Origin: an uncultured delta proteobacterium
GTDB lineage: Bacteria; Myxococcota_A; UBA9160; JAFDET01
Assembly: GCA_947260035.1 (NCBI GenBank)
Contig: CAMYOO010000058.1
Location: 1 to 34,614 of the forward strand
Direction: 5' to 3'
Length of the DNA: 34,614 nucleotides
The translations under genes were made by a program, and so were the position numbers. The notes under the pieces are model-generated. The model had not been told where the DNA came from. It was given only the letters and a program-made list of their open reading frames with translations, and ran no database searches. This document shows, piece by piece, positions 11,001 through 20,266 of this stretch. How positions within the stretch are numbered: the first letter of the stretch is position 1; each line of letters begins with the position of its first letter.

Positions 11001-14000
11001 TCTCGACGCCAGCCGCGAGGTCGCACTGCACTGTTCCGCCGCGCGCCTGGCGAGGATGGAGAACGAAGAAGACGCGGCGCGCGCCCATCTGGAGCGCGTG
11101 CTGGAGCTTCAGCCGGGCCATGCCGATGCCGTCGCCCTGCTGGCGGATCACTACCGCAGCCACGGGCGCACCGAGGAGTTGGTCGACCTGCTCATCTCGC
11201 GGCTCGGGGTGCTCGAAGCGGGACAACCGCCGGATCCGGCCGGCGCCGCCAGCCTGCGGGTGCGCATCGCAGAGCTGCAGGATCAGAGCCTGGGCGACGC
11301 CGACGCCGCAGTGCGAACCCTGGCTCCCGCGGCCGCGCGCGTGGACACGTCCGCCGAGGACGGGCTGGGCGCCGCGGCCGAGGCCGCCACCCCACTGGCG
11401 GACCTGCTGGCCCGGGAAGGACGCCGAGACGACCTGGTCGAGCTTGCGACACGCATGCGCGAGGCGGCCCGCGATCCGGCCGCATGCGCAGACTGGGGTG
11501 TGCGCCTGGGCGCGGCACTGCGCGAGACCGGCGCGGCCGGGCGTGCCATCGCCTGCTACCGCGACGTGCTGGGCCGGAGGCCGGGCGACGCGTCGGCGCA
11601 ACAGGCCCTGCGCGAGCTCTATCGCGAGGAAGCCGAGTGGGAGCCGCTAGCGCGGCTGCTGGAGGCGCAGCTTCGCACCCTGGCGGGTGAGGAGGAGGTG
11701 CCGCTGCGGATCGAGCTGGCGGACGCACTCGCCGAGCACCTGGGACGACCTGCGGAGGCGCTGGCGCACCTGCGCCGGGTCCTGGAAGTGGTGCCCGGAC
11801 ACGCGCAGGCGGCCGACGCCGCACTCTTGCTGGCGGAGGAGCTGGGCGCCTCGGACGTGCTGCTGGAACTGGTGGATGCGGCGATCACGCACGCCACGGA
11901 CCGCCCGCGCCGCGCCACCCTGCTGGTGCGACGAGGCCGGCTGCTGTGCGGCGCGCTGGAGCGCGCGGGCGAAGGCGTTGCGGCTTTCCGCGAGGCGCTG
12001 GCGCTGGTGCCCGACGATCCCGATGCGCGCGCCGCCCTGCGCGCCGCCCTCGAGCAGACGGGGGACTGGCACGCCTACCTGGACGAGCTTCACGTGCAGC
12101 TGCAGGCCAGCTCCAGCGACGAACGCGCCGCGCTGCTGGAGCGCGCGGTTGCGATCGCCGAAGAGCACCTTTCGCCCGACGCGACGCTTCCCTGGCTGGA
12201 GCGGCTGCGTTTGGAGCGCTCCGACGACGCCGATGTAGTCAAGCGGATTGCCGAAGTCCACCGCCGCGCCGGACGCCCCGAGGCGCTGCTGCGCGCCTTG
12301 GAGGCGCAAGCCGCGCTCACCTCGGACAGCGACCAGCGCCGCGAGTTGGAGCTGGAGGTGGCCCAGGTCCTGGAACGCGACCTGGGCTCGCCCGCGCGCG
12401 CGCTGGCGGCCTTGGAAGCCGCACACGACGCGGATCCCCAACACCTGAGCGTGCTGGCCGAGCTGGACCGGCTCTACGAAGCGGGCGAGCGCCCCCGCGA
12501 CCGCGCCGAAATCCTGGAGAAGCGGCTGGCCGCCGTGCCCGGAGCAGGGAGCGGCTCGCTGCATCGCGCATTGGCGGAGCTGTACCGGGGACCGCTGGTC
12601 GACTCCGCCCGCGCGGCGGAGCACCTGGCGGCCGCGCTCGAGCACGAAGCCAGCGGGCCCGCCGGCCTGCTCCAGGCCCGCGGTCAAGCCCTGCGTGAGG
12701 CGGGTCGCCTGTTGGCCTGGGCCGAGGTGGCGGAAGCCGAGCTCGAAGCCCTGGACCCCGAAGACCCGGTCTTCCGCGAGCGCCGCCGCGAGCTGCACCG
12801 CACCCTGGCCGATGCCTATCGACGCGACCTCGGCGATCCCGACGCCGGCCTGCGCCACCTGCGCGCGCTGCTCGACGCGCCCGAACCGGAAGCCGACGAC
12901 GACCTTGCGCTCGCCGAACGCCGGGCCTGCGAGACAGCGCTGCTGGCCGCCCTGCGCCGAGACGGCGCCCACGCCGAACTGGCCACGCGCCTGGCGCAGC
13001 GCCTGAAGCGCGACCCCGAAGCGCGCGGCTGGCTCGAGCTGGGCCGGCTGCGCGAGGAGCGGCTGCACGCTCCGGCCGCCGCGGGCAGGGCCTACGCGGC
13101 AGCCCTGGACGCGAACCCCGAAGACCTGGACGCGCTGCGCGGCCTGCGCCGCACCGCCGAACGGCAGGCGGACTTCGAAGCCGTGGCGCAGTGCCTGGAG
13201 CGCGAGCTCGAGCTGCGCGGTGAAGCCTCCGCGCACGAGCGCGCGGGGCTGCTGCGCGCCCTGGGCAACGTGTGCCGGCGCCAGCTGGGAGCCACCACGC
13301 GCGCAAGCCGCGCCTTCGCCGAAGCCCTGGAGGCCCTGCCCGGCGACCTGGGCGCCGTACGTGCCCTGGAGGAGCTCTTCGAAGCCATGGAGGACTGGCA
13401 AGGCGCCGCCGACCTGTTTGGCAGCGAGATCGAGCTGCTGGGCGACAGCGAGCCGGAGCGCCGCCGCAGCCTGTACCTGCGCGTGGCGGACCTGGCCTCG
13501 CAGCGACTGAGTGATCCGGCGCGCGCGGTGGAAAACCTGCGCGGCGCAGACCAGCTCGCCGAGCTGGAAGCGCCACGGCGGCGGCTGCTGGCCGGCCTGC
13601 TGCGCGAGTCCGGCGACCTCGAGGGCGCCGCGGCCGAGATGACGCGCTGGTGCGACGCCGAGGGAGTGCCGGCGTCCGGCGCCGACCACCTGGAGCTGGC
13701 CGAGGTGATCCAGGAGCTGGGCCGGGACGAGGACGCACTGGCGCGCGTCGAACGCGGCCTGGAGATCGAGCCCGGCAGCGGCGCCCTGTGGTGCGCCTGC
13801 GCGCGGCTGCACGAGACCTTGGAGGCGCCCGAGCGCGCGGCGGAAGCCTGGGCGGCGGCCGCGGACGTCAGCGGAAATTCGAACGCGGCCTGCTACCTGC
13901 TGCGGGCTGCGGAGCTGGTGGAGGCTGCCGAGCCCCAATGCGCCCTGGACTGGCTGCGCCGCGGCAGCGAGCGCGACCCCGGCGCCCCGGAAGTCCACGC

Positions 14001-15938
14001 CGCGCGCGCCACTCTGGCCCAACGCTGCGGCGAGGCGGACGAAGCGGAGGCCGCGGCCGCACGCAGCCTCGATCTGGCGGCGGCCGGATCTCAGCTCACT
14101 CCGGAAGCCATGCTGGAGGCGGCCCTGGTTGGAGCGCGAGCGGCGCAAGCCCGCGGCGATCTCGAGGCGGCGGCCCGGTTCTCCACCACGGCACGAGCCA
14201 TCGATCCGGACTCGCTGGAAGCACTGGCCGTCGAGGCACGCGTGCTGTTCGCCATGGGCGAGATCCAGGGTGCACGACGGGCATTGGAACGGCGCCTGGA
14301 AGCGGCCGGCGAGGCCGGCTACGACGAGCGCGCCGAGCACCTGGCGCTGCTCGGTGCGGCGCTGGAAGCGGCGGGCGAGCTGGACCCGGCCCTGACCCGC
14401 TACCACGAAGCCCTGGAGCTGGAGGCCGAATGCGACGACGCGCACGCGGGCGTGGTCCGCTTGCACGAGCGGGCCGGGCGCTTCGACGATGCTCTGGAGG
14501 CGCGCCTCGCCTGGGCCGAGCACGCCGCAGCGCCCATCCGCGCACGGCAGCTGGTCCGCGTGGCCGAGCTGGAGCTGGCCCGCGGTGGCAGCGAAGAGGA
14601 CGCCGAAGCCCACGTGCGCCGAGCACTCGAGGCCGACCCGGCCAGCGCCGAAGCTCACTTGCTGCTCACCACGCGGATGGCCGAGAGCGGCCGGCACCAG
14701 GAAGCCCTGGAGCTCTGCACGGCCGGACTCGAACACGCCAGCGCAAGCGACGTGCGCGCCGCGCTCGCCTGGCTTCCCTGCGAGCCCAGCTTCTGGAGCT
14801 GCGCGGCGAGCGCAGCAGCGCCGCCGAGGCGTGGGGCAGCGCCGCGCAGGCGGATCCCAGGAGCGGCGGCGCCGCACTGTCCCAGGCCCGCATCCTGCGT
14901 GCGCAGGGCGAGTGGGAGGCCGCCGCCGAGGCCCTGACGCGTTTCGTCGAACGGCATCCCGACCCCGGCGCTCCGGGCCTGGCGCCCGTGCAATTCCAGC
15001 GGGGAAGACTGCTGGCCGGCCCTCTCGAAAGAGTGGACGAGGCACTGGATGCGTACCGGGCGGCAATCGCGGCCAACCCGCGCTTCCGCGAAGCGCACGC
15101 TGCCCTGGCGGGTCTGCTGGTGCACCAGCCCGAGAGCTGGGACGAGGCCCTGGCGCGGCTGCGCGACCTGCTCGAGGCGAAGCCCACCGAGGCGTCGCAC
15201 CTGCGCGGCGCTCTGAGCATCGCCGAGGGGCGCGAGCGCGCACCCGCAGTGCGCCTGGGACGCATGATCCTCAGCGCGTTGGGCTCCGCCACGGCGCAAG
15301 AACGCGAGTACGAAGCGGCGCGCAGCGAGTCGAGCTTCCCGACCGCCGGCGGCCTGGAGAACCCGGTCTGGGAATGCGCACGTCGCCTCGCCGTTTCCGC
15401 GGGCGAGGAAATCGGACGCGCCCTGGGCGCGCCCGCAGAGTCAGCGGCGGTCGGGGACCCCGGCGACCCGCTGGCGGCCTACCGCACGGCCGCACTGGCC
15501 GCAGAGGGGGAGCTGGCCGCGCCTGGCCTCGTGCCCCTGGAAGACGGCGAGGTGGCCGAGGTGCTGCGCATCGTCGCCGAGTTGGCCTGCGACGCCGAAC
15601 AGGTCCACGGCGACGGCCACCGCGTGAACCGACTCTCCAGTGAGCTGGGTCGCCGTGCCCGGCGCCGGCTGCGCCGCGAGCTGGGCTCGGTAGCCGCCCG
15701 CGAGATCGCGGAGATCGACTTCGCGGCCTGGCGCTGCGAGCTGCGCACCCTGGCCCACTTCCAGGCGCTGGCGCAGAGCGCGAGCGATCTGCGCACGGCG
15801 CTGCTTGCGTTGCTGGAAGGCGACGCCGGATGCGAGCGACCGGGGCCGAACGCGGACCTGGCGGCAGCCCTGGAAGGCGCGCCGGTAGCGCTGGCGCTGC
15901 TGCGGCGCGTGGTCCTGTCCTGGATCGACGGGATCTGA
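8044..15938 (+). CDS. Giant tetratricopeptide-repeat protein (~2,630 aa), interrupted by an apparent -1 frameshift near 14752-14767
   Basis: Frame of ORF 7996..14937 encodes uninterrupted TPR-like repeats up to ..LCTAGLEHASASDVRA; the same repeat pattern resumes in the frame of ORF 13650..15938 as ..RLASLRAQLLELRGERSSAAEAWGSAAQADP.. to SWIDGI*. GTG start at 8044 preceded by GGAAGGAG. Confidence 0.85.
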
Positions 15939-15942
15939 GCCG

Positions 15943-16311
15943 GTGAGCCGGGCCAGCGCCCTGCGCCAGCAACGCCGCTACCGCCGCCTCACCGTCCGCC
16001 TGGACGTGAGCTGGCTCGTCGAAGACGACGGTCGGGTCGGCACGGCCGTCGCCACGACCCTGGGTGCAGGGGGGTTGTTCATCGCCACGGAAGCACCGCT
16101 CGCACCCGGCACCCAGCTCCGAGTGCGCCTGCGGCTGCCGGGCGACGGCGACAGCCACGAGCTGGCGGGGCGGGTGGTGTGGGCCAACTCAGCGTCGACG
16201 CCGGGCGTCCCGCCTTCAGGCCGCGGCATGGGAATCAGCTTCAGCGAGCGCAACGCCCAAGCCCGCCTCGCCGTCGACCTGGAACGCTACGCCGTCTCAA
16301 CAGACGCGTAG
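15943..16311 (+). CDS. PilZ domain protein
   Basis: RQQRRYRRLTVRLDVSWLVED..ATTLGAGGLFIATEAPLAPGTQLRVRLRLP..ELAGRVVWAN..GMGISF; RxxxR and D/NxSxxG-like PilZ layout; GTG start. Confidence 0.82.
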   Translation: MSRASALRQQRRYRRLTVRLDVSWLVEDDGRVGTAVATTLGAGGLFIATEAPLAPGTQLRVRLRLPGDGDSHELAGRVVWANSASTPGVPPSGRGMGISFSERNAQARLAVDLERYAVSTDA

Positions 16312-16329
16312 CCCCACCCGTAGGTTTCC

Positions 16330-17241
16330 TTACGCGGTGGCGGTGCGGAGGTTTCCGTAGGAGATGGGCTCGGCGTAGCTGTCGGCGACGCTGGTCGGCT
16401 CGCTCCAGGCCATGGCCCGTCGGGCCAGCTCGGCCACCATGCGCTGATGCAGTGCGTGACCGCCGCGCTCGACGATCACGTGGCCCTGCACGGGCATGCC
16501 GAGGAGCGCCAGGTCACCCACCAGGTCCAGCACCTTGTGGCGCACGAACTCGTCGCCCCAGCGCAGGCCTTCCGGGTTCATCACCCCGACTTCGTCGAGG
16601 ACGATGGTGTTCTCCAGCGACCCACCCCGCGCCAGACCGGCGCGCCACAGGGCCTCGACCTCGTGCAGGAAGCCGAACGTACGCGCCCGGGCCAGCTCCG
16701 CCTCGAAGCTGCCATTGACCAGCTCCAGGCCGTTCAGGGACTGACGACCGATGCTCGGATGCGCGAAGTCGACCGAGTAGCTCACCCGCAGGGTCCGGGC
16801 GGGCTCGATCCGGATGCGCTTCTTGCCGTCCCGGATCTCCAGAGGCGAACGCACGCGCAGGATCCGCCGAGGGGCGTCCTGCTCGAAGATGCCGGCCTGG
16901 CGCACCAGGAACACGAACGGCGCAGCGCTGCCGTCCATGACGGGAATCTCCGGTCCATGGATCTCGACGCGAACGTTGTCGATGCCGAGGCCGTACAGCG
17001 CGGCGAGCAGATGCTCCACGGTCCCTACGCTGGTGCCGGCGCGGCCCAGCGTGGTGGCGTTGAGTGTCGCCGTCACGCTCTCCGAAGCAGCAGGAACCTC
17101 CACCGGCACCCCGACGTCGGTCCGCTCGAAAACGACCCCGGTGCCGGCACGAGCCGGATGGAGCGTCAGCTCTACCGGTGAGCCGCTGTGCAGCCCGATC
17201 CCGGTGCAGCTGACCTTCTCCGCGATGGTCCGTTGAAACAC
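16330..17241 (-). CDS. lpxC: UDP-3-O-acyl-N-acetylglucosamine deacetylase
   Basis: QRTIAEKVSCTGIGLHSGSPVELTLHPA..VEHLLAALYGLGIDNVRVEIHGPEIPVMDGSA..ARTFGFLHEVEAL..NTIVLDE..RHKVLDLVGDLALLG..GHALHQRM. GTG at 17241 fits other LpxC N-termini; an upstream ATG at 17256 is the alternative. Confidence 0.95.
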   Translation of the reverse strand: MFQRTIAEKVSCTGIGLHSGSPVELTLHPARAGTGVVFERTDVGVPVEVPAASESVTATLNATTLGRAGTSVGTVEHLLAALYGLGIDNVRVEIHGPEIPVMDGSAAPFVFLVRQAGIFEQDAPRRILRVRSPLEIRDGKKRIRIEPARTLRVSYSVDFAHPSIGRQSLNGLELVNGSFEAELARARTFGFLHEVEALWRAGLARGGSLENTIVLDEVGVMNPEGLRWGDEFVRHKVLDLVGDLALLGMPVQGHVIVERGGHALHQRMVAELARRAMAWSEPTSVADSYAEPISYGNLRTATA

Positions 17242-17327
17242 GCTCGCCCCCCCCATACCCAGCGATGCTATGCCGTCACCCTAGCCGGGCCCCTTCCATG
17301 AAGGAGCCATGAAGCTGCCGCTTGGTG

Positions 17328-17345
17328 TAGCAATGTCCGTGCCGC
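17328..17345 (-). promoter_or_regulatory. Putative sigma54 (-24/-12) promoter upstream of lpxC
   Basis: Minus strand GCGGCACGGACATTGCTA: GG-N10-GC spacing and close match to YTGGCACGRNNNTTGCW; about 85 nt upstream of the lpxC coding start. Confidence 0.55.
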
Positions 17346-17510
17346 ATGAAAGCTAGCCAACCCCTCGCGTTACGGAAGTTTTAATCCCTCGTTAATCAAG
17401 AGAAAATCCCAGGAGAAGTTGCCGGTGAAAGTGTGCCCCGTGGGGACATTTCGATTCGGGAGTGATGCTTGGGTTACGGCCGTGATCGATCGGTCACGCA
17501 GTTCGGCCTG

Positions 17511-17527
17511 AAAACGCCCCTCGGGGC
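17511..17527 (-). terminator. Possible rho-independent terminator of the Ser/Thr kinase gene
   Basis: Minus strand GCCCCGAGGGGCGTTTT just after the stop at 17544: short GC stem plus T-run. Stem is only 4-5 bp. Confidence 0.35.
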
Positions 17528-17543
17528 TCCTGCGCTCCAGTCT

Positions 17544-20123
17544 CTAGCGCTTGGCCCGTGCGACCTTGAGCTCCGCGAGGATCTCCCGTGCGTTGGCGTA
17601 GCGGGCGTCCGGATCCTTCTGCATGCAGCGCCGCACCACGTTGGCCAGGACCTCGGGAATACGGGGGTTCACCGAGGTGGGGTCCGGCGGCGGCGTGTGC
17701 ACGTGGTGGTAGGGGATGTTCCCCTCCATGAAGGGCAGCCGCCCGGTGCACAGCTCGAAGACCGTGACCCCCAGCGAGTAGATGTCGGTGCGGTGGTCGA
17801 TGTTCTTGCCCAAGGTCTGCTCGGGGCTCATGTAGTAGGGCGTGCCGGAGACCAGCGTGGTGTGGTTCCGCACCTCCTCCAGAACCTTGGCCAGGCCGAA
17901 GTCCATGATCTTCGCCTGCTTGTCGCGGGTCCACATGGTGTTCGCCGTCTTCACGTCGCGGTGGACGATCTTCTTCTCGTGGGCGTAGGCCAGCGCCTCG
18001 CACATCTGGATCAGCACGTGCATCACACCGCCGGGCGCAATCGGGCCGCGCCGCTTCAGGATCTCCTTGAGCGTGGTGCCGTCTACGTACTCCATCGCGA
18101 TGTAGTAGCGGCCGTCCTGCTCGCCGGCGTCGTAGACGGTAACGATGTTGGGGTGATTCAGCTGGGCGGCGCTCTTCGCCTCGCGCAGGAAGTTCTTGAG
18201 GGCCTGCGGGTTCTCCTTCAGCGTGTCGGGCAGGACCTTGTAGGCCACCACCCGATCCAGCACGGTGTCCTGCGCCTTGTAGACGATGCCCATCCCACCG
18301 CGGCCGAGCTCGGCGACGATCTGGTAGCGGGCGTTGCCCGTCGGAGTGAGCGAAGAGCCGCTGGCCGTCCCGCCCTGGGTCGAGGGCCCCTCCTTCAGCT
18401 CCTGGAGCCGCAGCTTCTCGCGACCCGCCTCGAGACGATCCTCCACGTCGCTGTAGTGGTAGTCGCAGGCGAGGATCTTCTCGTACAGGTCCACCGCGTC
18501 GCGGAACTGACGGTTGGCGTCGTAGACCAGCGCCAACTCGTAGAACGCCGCGATGTTCTGGGCCTCGAGATCGGAGTCGCCCAGAGCCTGGCGCAGCTTC
18601 TTGATGGAGAGGGAGTACATCCCCTTGTTCTTGAAGATGCGACCCAGGATTGCCGACGCCCCGGCCAGGTCCGCATGCCCCGGCTCGATCTTCTGCAGGA
18701 CCTTGATGGCCTGGTCCTCGTCGCCTTCGCGCTGGAAGATCTCACCGGCGGCCAGGTAATGCTCGGCCCGCGCCAGGAGCTCGGCCTGCTTGAGCAGGTC
18801 TCCCCCTTCGGCGTAGCAATCGGCTGCCTCGACGAAGCGCTGGGCGTCCTCGTAGCAGGCCGCGGCGCGCACCGGCTCGCCGGCCAGGCGGAACATCTCC
18901 GCAGCTTGGACGGAGTCGTGATTGGCCTGGAAGCACGCACCGGCCTTCGCGAACTCCTGCAGCTTGCGGTAGAGGTCGCCGGCCGCGAGCGTGTCGCCCG
19001 CCGCCTCGAAGGCCCGGGCCGCTTCCTCGTCGTCGCCCCGATCGCGGTGGTACTCGCCCAGGAGCTGCTCGGCGGCCTTGTCCTCACCCAGGCGGCGCAG
19101 CGCATCAGCCGCCTTCAAGGGCTCGTTCGAGCGCTGGTAGAGCTCGGCGGCCTTGCCGAAGCGCTCCAGGCGAACATTGACCTCCGCGGCGGCCGACAAG
19201 ACGCCGCCGCGCTCGAGAATGCGCGCCGCCTTGTCGAGATCATCGGCCTGCTCCCAGAGCTTGCCGCACTGGAGAACGAGCTTGCGGACCTCCTGATCCT
19301 TGCGCGTGTCTCCAATGCCGGTCTTGGCGCCCTCCTCGGCGATCACCTCCTCCAGGCAGGTGGCCGCATTGCGCCAGCTCTGGCAGCGAACCCAGGCCTG
19401 AGCGGCGTGGCGCGCGAAACCGGACTCCTGGAAGCACTCCGCCGCCTTCGCGTCCTGACCCGCCTTCTCGTACGCCTCGGCGGCCATGCTCTTGCGGCCC
19501 GCCTGCACGAACATGTCGGCCGCCTTGGCGTGATCCCCCTGGTCCGCGTAGAGCGTTGCCGCGGACTCGTGACGTCCGGCCTGGGCGAAGAACTCCGCCG
19601 ATTCTTCGAAGCGGTTCTGGTCGTGACGGATCTCGGCGGCGCGCTGCAGCTCGCCGCATTGGACGTAGAGCTCGACGGCCTTGTCGAGCTGTTCGGTGGT
19701 CAGGTAGAGCTCGGCCGCTTCACGGACGTCGCCCTTCTTGACCAGCTCCTTGACCTGCTTCTCCGCACGCCGCCGAGCCGAGCGGTCGAGCTTGGGGGTA
19801 TCGTCCTCGGCGGCGACCTCGCCTTCCTCGCCTTCCTCGTTGTGCTTGTTGCGCCGCGGCCAGACACCGGCCAGGATCAGAACCAGGCCCAGAGCGGGAA
19901 CGACCCAGTGCACCACCTGCGCAGACAGGTTGTGAGCGAGCTCGTCACCGGAAACTCCCAGGGCCAGCAGCTGGTCGGCCACACCCACCAGGCTCACGAA
20001 AACCCCGTGGACGATCTGCGTGGCAGAGGACTCGGGCGCGTACGCGTGGCCCAGGCCCACGGTGCCCGCCAGGAGCACCGGAAGGCCCATGGCGAGCAGC
20101 AGGACGCGGAGGATCAATCGCAC
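17544..20123 (-). CDS. Membrane-anchored Hanks-type Ser/Thr protein kinase with N-terminal TM helices, long TPR/alpha-solenoid region and C-terminal kinase
   Basis: Kinase motifs ELGRGGMGIVYKAQD, VVAYKVL, HRDVKTAN, IMDFGLAK, SGTPYYMSPEQ, TDIYSLGVTVFEL; repeats such as AGRHESAATLYADQGDHAKAADMFVQAGRKSMAAEAYEKAGQDAKAAECF; TM segments LILRVLLLAMGLPVLLAG and VVPALGLVLILAGVW. GTG start at 20123 chosen over the longer ORF. Confidence 0.9.
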   Translation of the reverse strand: MRLILRVLLLAMGLPVLLAGTVGLGHAYAPESSATQIVHGVFVSLVGVADQLLALGVSGDELAHNLSAQVVHWVVPALGLVLILAGVWPRRNKHNEEGEEGEVAAEDDTPKLDRSARRRAEKQVKELVKKGDVREAAELYLTTEQLDKAVELYVQCGELQRAAEIRHDQNRFEESAEFFAQAGRHESAATLYADQGDHAKAADMFVQAGRKSMAAEAYEKAGQDAKAAECFQESGFARHAAQAWVRCQSWRNAATCLEEVIAEEGAKTGIGDTRKDQEVRKLVLQCGKLWEQADDLDKAARILERGGVLSAAAEVNVRLERFGKAAELYQRSNEPLKAADALRRLGEDKAAEQLLGEYHRDRGDDEEAARAFEAAGDTLAAGDLYRKLQEFAKAGACFQANHDSVQAAEMFRLAGEPVRAAACYEDAQRFVEAADCYAEGGDLLKQAELLARAEHYLAAGEIFQREGDEDQAIKVLQKIEPGHADLAGASAILGRIFKNKGMYSLSIKKLRQALGDSDLEAQNIAAFYELALVYDANRQFRDAVDLYEKILACDYHYSDVEDRLEAGREKLRLQELKEGPSTQGGTASGSSLTPTGNARYQIVAELGRGGMGIVYKAQDTVLDRVVAYKVLPDTLKENPQALKNFLREAKSAAQLNHPNIVTVYDAGEQDGRYYIAMEYVDGTTLKEILKRRGPIAPGGVMHVLIQMCEALAYAHEKKIVHRDVKTANTMWTRDKQAKIMDFGLAKVLEEVRNHTTLVSGTPYYMSPEQTLGKNIDHRTDIYSLGVTVFELCTGRLPFMEGNIPYHHVHTPPPDPTSVNPRIPEVLANVVRRCMQKDPDARYANAREILAELKVARAKR

Positions 20124-20266
20124 GGCTGGCACGTCTCCATCTGGTCGGGCCCACCCGGCGCAGCCATCCAAAGGCACCGGATTTCGCCCCTGTCCCCTAT
20201 CGGTTGCCTGCACCCGCTTGTTGAGTAGGAGAAACCCTGGCTGCGAACCTGTCGTAGACTGCCGGT

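Noticed and set aside
14700-14800. Programmed -1 ribosomal frameshift in the TPR gene
   Set aside because: No slippery heptamer or clear stimulatory structure seen; a one-base indel in a GCGC run is simpler.
7936-15243. Long minus-strand ORFs (675, 788, 1198 aa) opposite the TPR gene
   Set aside because: Low-complexity Arg/Gln/Gly/Ala-rich translations typical of antisense reading of high-GC coding DNA; the plus-strand TPR frame explains the region.
20190-20198. Short ctgtcccct match to the inverted-repeat arm motif
   Set aside because: Only 9 nt; expected by chance at this window size, so not called a second REP copy.
17469-20228. Plus-strand 919-aa ORF opposite the Ser/Thr kinase
   Set aside because: Antisense of an unambiguous kinase/solenoid coding frame; composition is typical of a shadow ORF.
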